Shown piece by piece: positions 14,374 through 21,885 of a stretch of DNA of 30,067 nt. Positions within the stretch are counted from its first letter, which is position 1, and each line of letters opens with the position of its first letter. The translations under genes and the position numbers were made by a program. Below the pieces are notes generated by a model. That model saw only the letters and a list, made by a program, of their open reading frames with translations, was not told the DNA's origin and ran no database searches. Source of the stretch: an uncultured Collinsella sp. (GTDB taxonomy: Bacteria > Actinomycetota > Coriobacteriia > Coriobacteriales > Coriobacteriaceae). The DNA is taken from contig UQXC01000021.1 in NCBI GenBank assembly GCA_900544995.1, forward strand, positions 1 to 30,067, written 5' to 3'.

Positions 14374-16117
14374 GGTGGACCATCTCCTTGGTAATTCGAA
14401 CGACATCGGTGACCTCGCTCACTTGCGCAAAAGCGGGAGAGACGGAAGATGCCAGACGGCGCGAGAGTTCAATAACCTGGGGAGGCTCCACGTAGGCACG
14501 CCGCATGAGATCGATGTTCGAGAATAGCTCGTGCGTGCGGCCGCGGTCGAGGATGCGACCGTCGGCCATTACCACAATGCGCTCGGCAAAATCCGAGACG
14601 ACTTCCATATCGTGGCAGACCATGATAACGGCGCAACCACGCTCGGCCATGGTGCGCACCGTTTCCATGACGGTCATGCACTCGCGGTAATCAAGGCCAC
14701 TCGTGGGCTCGTCGAGCACGACGATCTTGGGCTCAACCACTACGACGGAGGCAAGCGCCACCATTTGTCGCTGGCCGCGCGAGAGCGAGAAGGGCGCCTC
14801 GTCGGCCGGCAAGCCAAAGCGGTCGATGACGAGCTGGGCGCGACGCAGCGCCTCGGCACGGTCGATGCCGGCAAGCTCCAGGCCAAAGGCGACCTCGTCG
14901 AGCACGGTGTCCTTGCAGATCTGACGGTCGGGGTTTTGGAAGAGCGTTGCGACCTCGCGGGCAATGCGGCTCGTGGGGACGGTTGCAGTATCTAGTCCCG
15001 TGACGCGCACGCTGCCCGAGGCGGGCTTGAGCAGGCCCGTGAGCAGCTTGGTGAGCGTGGTCTTGCCGGCACCGTTCTGGCCGACGATGCCCACGAGCTC
15101 GCCAGGATAGAGCGTCAGGCTAAGGTCGTGTACGGCGGCGCCGCTATTGGGATAGGCAAACTCAACATGGTCGAAGGTGAGTACGGGTTCGGCGTCCTTG
15201 GCATGAGGACGCAACGACGGTGCATGCGGGGAACCGGCGGGCGCCTGGGCTTCGATAGCCGCGTGTGCGGGGTCGACGATGCCCGAAATCAGGCGCTCGG
15301 CCTCATCGACATCCAAGCAGGGGGTACCGCTTACCAGGCCATCGGCCTCGAGGCTATTGAAGATACGCGTGACGCGAGGGCAGTCGACGCCGATGGCACG
15401 GAGCTCGTCGGTATGCGCGAAGACCTCGTGTGGCTCGCCTTGCAGCGCGATTTCGCCATGGTTGAGCACGAGCACGCGGTTGCAGTACTCCGAGAGCAGA
15501 GCGACCTTTTGCTCAACGACGACGATGGTGATTCCAAGTGTGCGGTTTGCCTCACGCAGCGTCTCGAAGACCAGCGTGGAGCTGGCGGGGTCGAGTGCCG
15601 CGGTGGGCTCGTCGAGAACCAAGACGCGCGGACGCATGGCGAGGATGGCGGCGATGGCCACCTTTTGCTTCTGTCCGCCCGAGAGGGTGGCGATCTCGCG
15701 GTCGCGCAGGTCGCTGATGCCGACGGTCTCGAGCGTTTCGCTCACGCGCTGCTCGATCTGGTCGTGGGGAACGCCAAAGTTCTCGAGGCCAAAGAGCATC
15801 TCGTCCTCGACGACCGAAGCGACCATCTGCGTGTCGATATCCTGCAGCACACTGCCGACGATTTGCGACACGTCGGTGAGCGAGACCTCGCAGGTGTCGT
15901 GGCCGTCGACCATGACGGACCCAAAGAACGTGCCGGTGTAGTGGTGGGGCACGGCGCCCGACAGGCAGGCGGCAAGCGTGGACTTGCCGGCGCCCGAGGG
16001 CCCGATGATGCCGATGAAATCTCCCTTGTTCACGCTGAGCGAGATGTGGCTGAGCGCCTGCTCGGTCTGCGTGCCATAGGAGAACGAGACATCGTCGACG
16101 TTGATGATCGTTTCCAT
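14366..16117 (-). CDS. ecfA: Fused ECF transporter ATPase with two ABC domains
   Basis: 583 residues holding both ATPases in one chain. Domain 1: Walker A GPSGAGKST (39-47), signature LSGGQKQK (about 142), Walker B VLVLDEP. A linker (about 270-310) leads to domain 2: Walker A GQNGAGKTT (about 340), signature LSRGQRQ, Walker B IVVLDEP and switch His in MVCHDME. Most ECF systems use separate EcfA1 and EcfA2; a fusion removes the need for heterodimer assembly, as in some group I or YkoD-type systems. The second signature has Arg instead of the first Gly of LSGGQ. It is cytosolic, translated between ecfS and ecfT, and overlaps ecfT. Confidence 0.92.
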   Translation of the reverse strand: METIINVDDVSFSYGTQTEQALSHISLSVNKGDFIGIIGPSGAGKSTLAACLSGAVPHHYTGTFFGSVMVDGHDTCEVSLTDVSQIVGSVLQDIDTQMVASVVEDEMLFGLENFGVPHDQIEQRVSETLETVGISDLRDREIATLSGGQKQKVAIAAILAMRPRVLVLDEPTAALDPASSTLVFETLREANRTLGITIVVVEQKVALLSEYCNRVLVLNHGEIALQGEPHEVFAHTDELRAIGVDCPRVTRIFNSLEADGLVSGTPCLDVDEAERLISGIVDPAHAAIEAQAPAGSPHAPSLRPHAKDAEPVLTFDHVEFAYPNSGAAVHDLSLTLYPGELVGIVGQNGAGKTTLTKLLTGLLKPASGSVRVTGLDTATVPTSRIAREVATLFQNPDRQICKDTVLDEVAFGLELAGIDRAEALRRAQLVIDRFGLPADEAPFSLSRGQRQMVALASVVVVEPKIVVLDEPTSGLDYRECMTVMETVRTMAERGCAVIMVCHDMEVVSDFAERIVVMADGRILDRGRTHELFSNIDLMRRAYVEPPQVIELSRRLASSVSPAFAQVSEVTDVVRITKEMVHRG

Positions 16118-16135
16118 GGATACCTTTCATAGTCA

Positions 16136-16200
16136 TTGGGGACGTTCTTTAATGACTAGTCGTTTAAGAACGTCCCCAAAAGCTAGCCGTTTGGGGACAG
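16136..16200. repeat. REP-like palindrome with GGGGACGTTCTT core
   Basis: TTGGGGACGTTCTT (16136-16149) and its exact inverse (16166-16179) enclose GACTAGTC. A third partial copy TTGGGGACAG follows at 16191-16200. It lies between ecfS and ecfA inside the operon, so the transcript would fold here and may set the relative expression of the two genes. Confidence 0.65.
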
Positions 16201-16224
16201 TCTTTACCGATGGGGCACTGTGGG

Positions 16225-16800
16225 TTAGTTGAGCTTCAGGGCCTTCTGGATGGGCAGATAGAGGGCGCCGACCAGAATGGCGTTAAAGACGGCGGTCATG
16301 GCGACGACGGGCAGCATGGCGGCGGCGAGCTCGCCGACCACGCCGAGCATGGCCATCTTGATGATCATGAAGATGACGCCGGAGACAAAGGTGGTCAGGA
16401 AGGTTGCGACAATGGCGATGGCGGGCTTGACCTGACCGTTCTTGCCAGCGGCGTTGACGATGCCGGCCATGAGCATGGCGGCGATGCCCTCGGCGGCAAA
16501 ATCGACGAACGGCGAAGTGGTGGTGATCTGGATCACGGCAGCCGAGATGAAGCCAATAACGAGCGCCTGGCCGATGTTGGGGCGAACGACCAGGATGGTG
16601 AGGCAGAAGGCCGAGATGATGAACTCGGGGCTGATCATGCCGCCCGAGATGCCCGAGATGGCCTTGCCGACGGTGAAGTTGAGGATGAAGCCGGCAGCGA
16701 GCAGGATGGCGAGCAGGACGAGGGCGCGGACATCGAGTTTGCCGCGGTCGGCGGTCTGGACGGTGCGGGGCTGGGCGGTGGCGGTGGTGTTCTGAGACAT
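16225..16800 (-). CDS. ECF transporter S component, TrpP-like, probable tryptophan uptake
   Basis: 191 residues with a hydrophilic N-terminus (1-25) then about five or six membrane helices. Family features I can match to the TrpP tryptophan transporter from memory: GGMISPEF, RPNIGQALVIGFISAAVIQITTTSPF, TFVSGVIFMI and AMLPVVAMTAVFNAI. The S component binds substrate outside and toppling is driven by the EcfAT module encoded next. The upstream leader peptide with three Trp codons independently points to tryptophan. ATG at 16800 with AAAGGA before it. The specificity is inferred, not proven. Confidence 0.75.
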   Translation of the reverse strand: MSQNTTATAQPRTVQTADRGKLDVRALVLLAILLAAGFILNFTVGKAISGISGGMISPEFIISAFCLTILVVRPNIGQALVIGFISAAVIQITTTSPFVDFAAEGIAAMLMAGIVNAAGKNGQVKPAIAIVATFLTTFVSGVIFMIIKMAMLGVVGELAAAMLPVVAMTAVFNAILVGALYLPIQKALKLN

Positions 16801-16846
16801 GGTGAAAATCCTTTCAAAAAGGGGAGTGTAAGAGAAAAACGGAGGC

Positions 16847-16977
16847 GCGTGATGCGAATGCGATCGGGCTCGAGATAGAAAAAGGCCCCCGGTCGAAACC
16901 GGAGGCCTTCCAATCACCTAGAGCACAAAAACAGGCGTGAGGGACTCACTGTCGACCGATCGTATTCGCATCACGCC
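16847..16977 (-). repeat. Inverted repeat of 21 bases around the attenuator
   Basis: Positions 16847-16867 and 16957-16977 are inverted copies with a single mismatch. The upstream arm (16957-16977) lies in the leader-peptide coding region just after the Trp codons. The other arm lies between the terminator and the ecfS ribosome site. In RNA they can pair across the terminator hairpin. Confidence 0.75.
16877..16911 (-). terminator. Attenuator terminator of the trp-type leader
   Basis: On the minus strand, GGCCTCCGGT-TTCG-ACCGGGGGCC is followed by five U. The stem is 10 bp with one G-U and two flanking A-U pairs. It lies 36 bases beyond the leader peptide stop and 77 before the ecfS start. CGGUCGA in the leader ORF (16958-16952) can pair with UCGACCG in its loop and 3' arm, a ready antiterminator. 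Confidence 0.85.
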
Positions 16978-17014
16978 ACCACCAGTTGTTGAGAGACTTC
17001 ATCGTGTTCTTCAT
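16946..17014 (-). CDS. Tryptophan leader peptide (attenuator), 22 aa
   Basis: ATG at 17014 with AAAGGAG 8 bases upstream encodes a 22-residue peptide: MKNTMKSLNN, then Trp-Trp-Trp at codons 11-13, then RDANTIGRQ and TGA. Three adjacent Trp codons in a tiny ORF before a terminator and an amino-acid transporter are diagnostic of ribosome-mediated attenuation. When charged tRNA-Trp is scarce the ribosome stalls on codons 11-13, leaving the later GGTCGA segment free to disrupt the terminator. When Trp is plentiful the ribosome reaches the stop and covers it, so the terminator forms. The product probably has no function of its own. Confidence 0.85.
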   Translation of the reverse strand: MKNTMKSLNNWWWRDANTIGRQ

Positions 17015-17072
17015 GTTGGTGGCTCCTTTCGTGATGCCGTGGCGCGGTCGCACCTAGTTGCTGTTGCGCTGC

Positions 17073-17122
17073 ACTATAGCACAGCGAAGTGTGTGCGGGG
17101 AAATCTTTTTTGAAAAGATTTC
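17073..17122 (-). promoter_or_regulatory. Candidate promoter and upstream dyad of the ECF operon
   Basis: TATAGT (17078-17073) is a good -10 about 60 bases before the leader peptide start; no convincing -35 is seen. A perfect 10-bp dyad, GAAATCTTTT / AAAAGATTTC (17100-17109 and 17113-17122), lies just upstream of the -35 zone and could bind a regulator. Confidence 0.4.
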
Positions 17123-17152
17123 AGGCGGGTTTCCCGTCGGTCAAAAGAGCGG

Positions 17153-17194
17153 GCTGAGCGGGCGAGGCTGCCATTGCTGCCTTGCCCGCTCAGC
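17153..17194 (-). terminator. Terminator of the C69 dipeptidase gene
   Basis: GCTGAGCGGGC (17194-17184 on the minus strand) pairs with GCCCGCTCAGC (17163-17153), with further inner pairing, followed 7 bases later by a short T run (CTTTTG). It lies 8 bases past the stop codon. Confidence 0.65.
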
Positions 17195-17201
17195 TAAGAC
17201 G

Positions 17202-19202
17202 TTACTCCTTATTGCGACGGTAGAGGAAGTAACCGCCCGCGGAGATGACGGCAACGCCAGCGATGGCGAATGCAGCCACCACGCGGCCATCAAAACGATC
17301 ACCGGTGGTGGGCAGGCCGCCCTTGGTGTTCGTCTTGTTGGTGGTTACCGTGGTCGTGGTGTCCGACTTGCCAGGCTTCTCGGGCTTGGTGGTGGGCTGC
17401 TCGGGCTTAGCGGGCTGCTCGGGGGTACCGGGCTGCTCAGGAGTACCAGGCTGCTCGGGGGTGCCGGGCTGATCCGGGGTGACCGGATCGGTGGCAAGAG
17501 CATCCTTGGCGTAGGTGATGGACACCTTGAGGCCGTTGGTCTCGGTGTTCAGGTCGCTTGGGGTGAAGGGCTGGTCGAAGTTTTCGGCCTTCTGATAGGC
17601 GCGCATCTCCTGGAGCAGTGCCTTGCACTTCTTGTAGGTGTTCTCGGTAGCAGCCTTGCCGGCCTTGTTGGCCAGGGCAGTGCGGCCCTCGGTGGTCGTC
17701 TCGGCCAGCATGGCGGTGTCGACTTCCTTGTTCTGCTCGATGAGCTCGTTCTGGAGCGCATCGAGGTAGGTGCGGACGCTGGTGGCGAATTGTGCGCGGT
17801 TCGCGAAGCAAAGCGAGTTGATGTCCATCAGGACGTAGTTAATGGAGTTCTCGGGCTCCTCGTTGTTCACGATGTCCGTCTCGCTGCAGTGACCATAATC
17901 AACGGTCTGGTCGCTGAAGTAGGGGCTGACTTCGGTCATCAGAGCGGAGTATAGCGGGATAGCGACGGAGAACTCGGCGCAGGAGAGCATCTCCCACTGG
18001 ATGGTTGCAACCTCGGGGTCATAGCCCTTTCGAATCTGGAAGAGGTTGGCCTCGGCGTTGCGGTCGGAACCGATGCTGCTGACACCGTCAGTATTGGCAT
18101 TAAGGCCGGGGACTTTTTCACCGCGGTTGCCGAAGGCGCGAATCAGCTCAAACGTGTTCCAGTCGGACTTGCTGGGCTGGAAGAACAGCGGCTGCATCTC
18201 ATGAACCATGGCACCGAGCGTGACGTCATTCTTGTCCTTGTCCTTGTCCTTGTCCTTGTCCTTGTCCTTGACGATCTCGTAGTCGGTGCCCTCGGTCAGC
18301 GGAGCCATAAAGTAGTCGCGGCCCTGGATATAACGCGCCCAAGAGCCCATGCCCGTATTGTTGATAGATGCACCGTAGGTCTGGGCAACATCGAACTGTC
18401 CGTCTTCAAAGTACTTGGCGAAGCCCTTCTCTTCGGGCATAGTCTTGATCTCCTCAGAGTGGAGGCAGTTCTCAGGATCGTCAAGATTGACCTGAAAATT
18501 GAGGTTACTTATGTTGGGGTTGACCGAAGCGACGTCGTCGGTCAGCTTCATAGCGATCCACTGGTGGCCGGAAAGCGCGGCGAACAGCCAAGTCTCGGTG
18601 TTGTCGGCGATGACAATCTGGTCGTTGGAGCAGACGCCCTGCTCGTCAATCAGACTGCCGATAAGCTCGACGCCCTCGCGGGCCGTTGCGCTCTCGCCCA
18701 AGATGACGCCCGCGTAGCTGTACTCGCCGATGCCGGTATTTTTGACCTCGGGATTTGCTTTGTGGGCATGCTTGGTCGTGGGATCCGCTGCCTTGGCATC
18801 GTCGTTGTAGGAGGTGCTCAGTGTTGCGGAGCAGGAGACGCCCCTCTCATTGATGCCGGCCTCGGAGTAGGCATCCCAGCGTCCGTCCCACTCAGCAGGA
18901 TGGTCGCGCACGTAGCTGTAACGATACGTAGTCTTGGTCGAGGTGTAGGAGAATCCGGACTCGTCCGAGCTGTAGGTATGACCAGAGCCATAAGAGGGCT
19001 CGATGCCATAGTGTTTGAGGTAACGAGTGCCAATGTCCTCGGTGCGGCCGTAGTACGTATTGCCGTCGGCCGTATAGTTTTTGCCCATGTACATCTGCGT
19101 GCAGGCGAGCGCAGATGTCGGCATGGACATGATGGTTGCAGCTCCAAAGGCGAGGCCTATGCCTAGCTTCTTGAGCGCGTTGACGGGGTGAGTTTTCCTC
19201 AT
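17202..19202 (-). CDS. LPXTG-anchored C69 family dipeptidase
   Basis: 666 residues, surface enzyme. Signal peptide 1-33 (MRKTHPVNALKKLG then a hydrophobic core, TSALA). Cleavage exposes C34, the N-terminal nucleophile of the Ntn-hydrolase fold, in ACTQMYMG. The YYGRTEDI, YSEAGINERGVSCSATLS and NTETWLFAALSGHQW blocks match PepD-type dipeptidases. A C-terminal region includes three GTPEQP repeats. The sorting signal LPTTG, a helix (VVAAFAIAGVAVISAGG) and RRNKE complete a sortase substrate. Odd feature: a (Lys-Asp)6 run at about residues 311-323 encoded by a perfect hexanucleotide repeat. It should cleave dipeptides at the cell surface. A hairpin (19222-19245) lies in its 5' leader just before GGGAGGG. 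Confidence 0.87.
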   Translation of the reverse strand: MRKTHPVNALKKLGIGLAFGAATIMSMPTSALACTQMYMGKNYTADGNTYYGRTEDIGTRYLKHYGIEPSYGSGHTYSSDESGFSYTSTKTTYRYSYVRDHPAEWDGRWDAYSEAGINERGVSCSATLSTSYNDDAKAADPTTKHAHKANPEVKNTGIGEYSYAGVILGESATAREGVELIGSLIDEQGVCSNDQIVIADNTETWLFAALSGHQWIAMKLTDDVASVNPNISNLNFQVNLDDPENCLHSEEIKTMPEEKGFAKYFEDGQFDVAQTYGASINNTGMGSWARYIQGRDYFMAPLTEGTDYEIVKDKDKDKDKDKDKNDVTLGAMVHEMQPLFFQPSKSDWNTFELIRAFGNRGEKVPGLNANTDGVSSIGSDRNAEANLFQIRKGYDPEVATIQWEMLSCAEFSVAIPLYSALMTEVSPYFSDQTVDYGHCSETDIVNNEEPENSINYVLMDINSLCFANRAQFATSVRTYLDALQNELIEQNKEVDTAMLAETTTEGRTALANKAGKAATENTYKKCKALLQEMRAYQKAENFDQPFTPSDLNTETNGLKVSITYAKDALATDPVTPDQPGTPEQPGTPEQPGTPEQPAKPEQPTTKPEKPGKSDTTTTVTTNKTNTKGGLPTTGDRFDGRVVAAFAIAGVAVISAGGYFLYRRNKE
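18231..18270. repeat. Hexanucleotide tandem repeat (TCCTTG)6
   Basis: Six perfect TCCTTG units (18235-18270) after a partial unit encode alternating Lys-Asp on the minus strand within the C69 dipeptidase. A unit of six keeps the frame, so slippage changes linker length by two residues rather than switching the gene off. Confidence 0.9.
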
Positions 19203-19508
19203 TTTCCCTCCCAGCGTGCGAAAGCCCTCTGTCGCCAGAGGGCTTCAGCCAATAAAGACACCCCATTAGCGTAACGAACTGGAAACAATATTCATCTATG
19301 AAAGACACTTACTCGATAAGCGTGATGAAATATGCGATGAACGGTTAATTGTACTCAGTTTGTAGCTTTACTTTAATAAAGACGCTCTGCAATTACTGTA
19401 GCTCAATAAAGCGTCTGGAAATACCGAAATGAAAAATCCCCCGCTGTTTGGCGAATGCATAAACAGCGGGGGAGACGATAATTGGATGAATATCATACCA
19501 ATGTGGAA
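19203..19508. other. Intergenic region with hairpins, no gene
   Basis: No gene of convincing composition. It holds the 10-bp hairpin AAGCCCTCTG-TCGC-CAGAGGGCTT (19222-19245) in the leader of the dipeptidase. AT-rich DNA at 19330-19380 probably holds its promoter. A 7-bp inverted repeat AGACGCT/AGCGTCT lies at 19380-19416, and the terminator at 19431-19473 is listed separately. Confidence 0.6.
19431..19473 (-). terminator. Intrinsic terminator of the lipid kinase / 30-aa protein unit
   Basis: A 13-bp perfect stem (19437-19449 with 19461-19473, TCCCCCGCTGTTT) is followed on the minus strand by a run of five T. It lies 35 bases beyond the stop codon of the 30-aa protein. Confidence 0.9.
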
Positions 19509-19601
19509 TTACTTCTTCCGGCGGTGGATCACGTTGATCGCATAGCCGACGAGCATGGCCAGAACAATGACGATAAAGCCGATCAGGGGATTGTCGCTCA
19601 T
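19509..19601 (-). CDS. Small single-pass membrane protein, 30 aa
   Basis: Starts at ATG 19601 with AGGAGG 8 bases upstream and ends at TAA just before a strong terminator. The product reads MSDNPLIG, then a hydrophobic helix (FIVIVLAMLVGYAINVI), then the basic tail HRRKK. This is a clean topology for a membrane miniprotein with its C-terminus inside. It begins 9 bases after the stop of the lipid kinase and shares its transcript. Function unknown; it may accompany or regulate the kinase. Ribosome site, helix and terminator together make it more than a chance frame, although it is very short. Confidence 0.7.
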   Translation of the reverse strand: MSDNPLIGFIVIVLAMLVGYAINVIHRRKK

Positions 19602-19610
19602 GGGGTCCTC

Positions 19611-20528
19611 CTATTTTCCGAGCGGGGAGAATTCGTCGACGATGAGGTCGAGGCATTGCGGAAGCGCGCGGGCTCCAAAGACGCCCGAATTGCTGGAGAT
19701 AATCTCGCCATCGAACTGCATGCCCAGCGACGGAGTGCAGGTGATCTTGGCTTCCTTGGTCTGGATGATCTTGAACTGCGGGCGGCCGAGTACCTTGCCG
19801 GCGGGGTCGAGTGCGGCGGTGATCACAGTCGGTAGAAGCTGCACAGTTTTTACGGGTTCGATGACCGCAATGTCGACCATGCCATCGTTCATACGGCAGT
19901 CGGGGAACAGGTTGATGTCGTTTTGGATGACCGAGGTGTTGCCGGCCATGCAGCAGATGCCGTCGAGCTCCTCGACAATGCCGTCATGCTCAATCGTAAA
20001 GTGCGCCACCGTGGGGTTGGGCGTGGCGAGCGCAGACAGGAAGTAGGCGATCTCGCCGATGTCGTTTTTGCTGGGGGCGGCCTTCATCATGATCTCGGCA
20101 TCGTAGCCCGAGCCGGCGATGATGATGAAACCATGGCGCTTCTCGTTGCCGTCCTCGTCGAGCCAAAAGAGCTCGCCCATGTCCGCTTTGACGGTACGGC
20201 CGTCGCGGCAGGCCTTGGCAAGCGCCGCCGCCTCGGGGGCATTGCCGATGTTGTTAAAGAACAGGCAGGCCGTGCCAGAGGGGAAGACGAGTGTGGGGAC
20301 GCCGCATCCGCGCATCTGGTCGAGCACGTTGGAGACGGTGCCGTCGCCGCCCGAGACCACCACGCGATCGAACTCGCGGACATCTGCCACGGCGTCTTCG
20401 GGCTCCATGCCGTCGCCGATAAAGCGCATCACGACCTCGTCGCCGCCCTGCGAGAGGGCGTGCGTGAATGCGAAGATTTCATCTGAGCTGGGGCCCGATG
20501 CCGGGTTGTGGATGATAAGGCAGCGCAT
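19611..20528 (-). CDS. Diacylglycerol kinase family (YegS/DgkB-like) lipid kinase
   Basis: 305 residues, cytosolic face of the membrane. N-terminal IIHNPASG, then VVVSGGDGTVSNVLDQM (about residues 56-72) with the GGDGT nucleotide motif, and PSGTACLFFNNIG (usually GTxNDFAR, here varied). A C-terminal beta-sandwich follows with DGMVDIAVI and MQFDGEII. The family phosphorylates diacylglycerol, other lipids or undecaprenol-like alcohols; the substrate is not readable. The ATG at 20528 is the natural start, but its ribosome site is weak. It is divergent from rnd and co-directional with the 30-aa membrane protein. Confidence 0.88.
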   Translation of the reverse strand: MRCLIIHNPASGPSSDEIFAFTHALSQGGDEVVMRFIGDGMEPEDAVADVREFDRVVVSGGDGTVSNVLDQMRGCGVPTLVFPSGTACLFFNNIGNAPEAAALAKACRDGRTVKADMGELFWLDEDGNEKRHGFIIIAGSGYDAEIMMKAAPSKNDIGEIAYFLSALATPNPTVAHFTIEHDGIVEELDGICCMAGNTSVIQNDINLFPDCRMNDGMVDIAVIEPVKTVQLLPTVITAALDPAGKVLGRPQFKIIQTKEAKITCTPSLGMQFDGEIISSNSGVFGARALPQCLDLIVDEFSPLGK

Positions 20529-20626
20529 ACTTACGTTCCCGTTCTGTGACTAACCGAGTATAGTTGTAAGGCAATGCCGATATCCTACCCGTGTTTTTCG
20601 GGCCTAACCTTATTCGATGGGTTGAT

Positions 20627-21760
20627 ATGTACATTTCCACACATCAGGCTCTACTCGACTTTTGCCAGCGCGCCCGCGAGTTCGACGCGATTGCCGTCGA
20701 TACCGAGTTTTTGCGCGAGCGCACGTTTCATCCGCGTCTGTGCCTGGTCCAGATTGCCACCCCCGCCGAGAGTGTCGCGGTCGATCCGTTAGTGATTGAC
20801 GACCTGTCGCCGCTCGCCGAGCTTATGGCCGACGAGGGCGTGGTCAAGGTATTTCACGCTTGCTCGCAGGACATGGAGGTCATGCTCCATACCGTGGGTG
20901 CGTTGCCTCGTCCTATTTTTGATACGCAGGTGGCCGCCGCCTTTTTGGGCGAACGTCAGCAGATTTCGTATGGCGCGCTCGTGCAGACGTTCTGCGGCGT
21001 ATCGCTGCCCAAGACCGAATCGCTGACCGACTGGTCGCGCCGCCCGCTGACCGACAAGCAGATTGAGTACGCGATCGATGACGTCAAGTACCTGATCGTC
21101 GCCTATACCGAGATGATGAGCCGCCTGCGCGAGCTGGGCCGTGTGGATTGGGTGCTCGACGAGTTGCGTCCTCTGGCAGACGAGTCGCACTACCGCGCCG
21201 ACCGCCATGAGGCATTCCGCAAGGTCAAGCGCATCAACTCGTGCAGCCGCCATCAGCTGGGCATTGCGCGCGAGCTTGCCGCCTGGCGTGAGGACCGCGC
21301 CGAGCGGCGCAACATCCCGCGCAAGTGGGTCATGTCCGACGATACGCTGCTGGCGCTCGTCAAGCGCAATCCCGTGCGTGTTGAGGAGTTCCGTAGCATC
21401 CGCGGTACCGATCAGCTGGGGGAGCGCGACGTGGACGGCGCGCTCATGGCCATCAAGCGCGGTGCGAGCTGTCCGCACGATCGCCTGCCGCTCTTGGTGC
21501 GCGGACATCGTCAGATTTCGCCGGAGCTGGAGAGCGTGACTGACCTTATGTATGCGCTTATCCGCCTGGTTGCCGAGCGCTCTGGCGTTGCGACCTCGGT
21601 CATTGCCTCGCGCGATGACCTGGCCGACTACATTGAGCATCCTGAACAAAGTCGCTTGCGCGAAGGCTGGCGTTTTGAGCTTGTGGGCTCGCGCCTGGAC
21701 GATCTGCTTTCCGGCAATATGGGACTCACCGTGAAGGACGGAAAGATCGAACTTTTATAG
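20627..21760 (+). CDS. rnd: Ribonuclease D
   Basis: 377 residues; a 3'-5' exonuclease acting on tRNA precursors and other structured RNA. DEDD motifs: VDTEFLRERTFHPRLCLVQIA (Exo I), VFHACSQDMEVML (Exo II) and YAIDDVKYLIVAY (Exo III, Y-type). An HRDC domain follows at about residues 205-290 (REDRAERRNIPRKWVMSDDT). The start MYISTHQALLDF at 20627 fits the domain edge; an upstream GTG at 20591 would add 12 unlikely residues. The ribosome site is weak. Neighbours are unrelated, so it is probably monocistronic. Confidence 0.9.
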   Translation: MYISTHQALLDFCQRAREFDAIAVDTEFLRERTFHPRLCLVQIATPAESVAVDPLVIDDLSPLAELMADEGVVKVFHACSQDMEVMLHTVGALPRPIFDTQVAAAFLGERQQISYGALVQTFCGVSLPKTESLTDWSRRPLTDKQIEYAIDDVKYLIVAYTEMMSRLRELGRVDWVLDELRPLADESHYRADRHEAFRKVKRINSCSRHQLGIARELAAWREDRAERRNIPRKWVMSDDTLLALVKRNPVRVEEFRSIRGTDQLGERDVDGALMAIKRGASCPHDRLPLLVRGHRQISPELESVTDLMYALIRLVAERSGVATSVIASRDDLADYIEHPEQSRLREGWRFELVGSRLDDLLSGNMGLTVKDGKIELL

Positions 21761-21885
21761 TTTCGCGGTTTAGCCAGGCGCTGCAAACGTTCTAGAGCGG
21801 TAATGCCGAAACATCGATGCTGACTTGCTGGTCAGTCGAATGGGTAGAATGCCTCCAACGTGTAACTCGATTCGGAGGAATTCGC

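Noticed and set aside
18231..18270. Possible CRISPR-like or origin iteron repeat
   Set aside because: The six-base tandem unit has no spacers and encodes Lys-Asp in frame.
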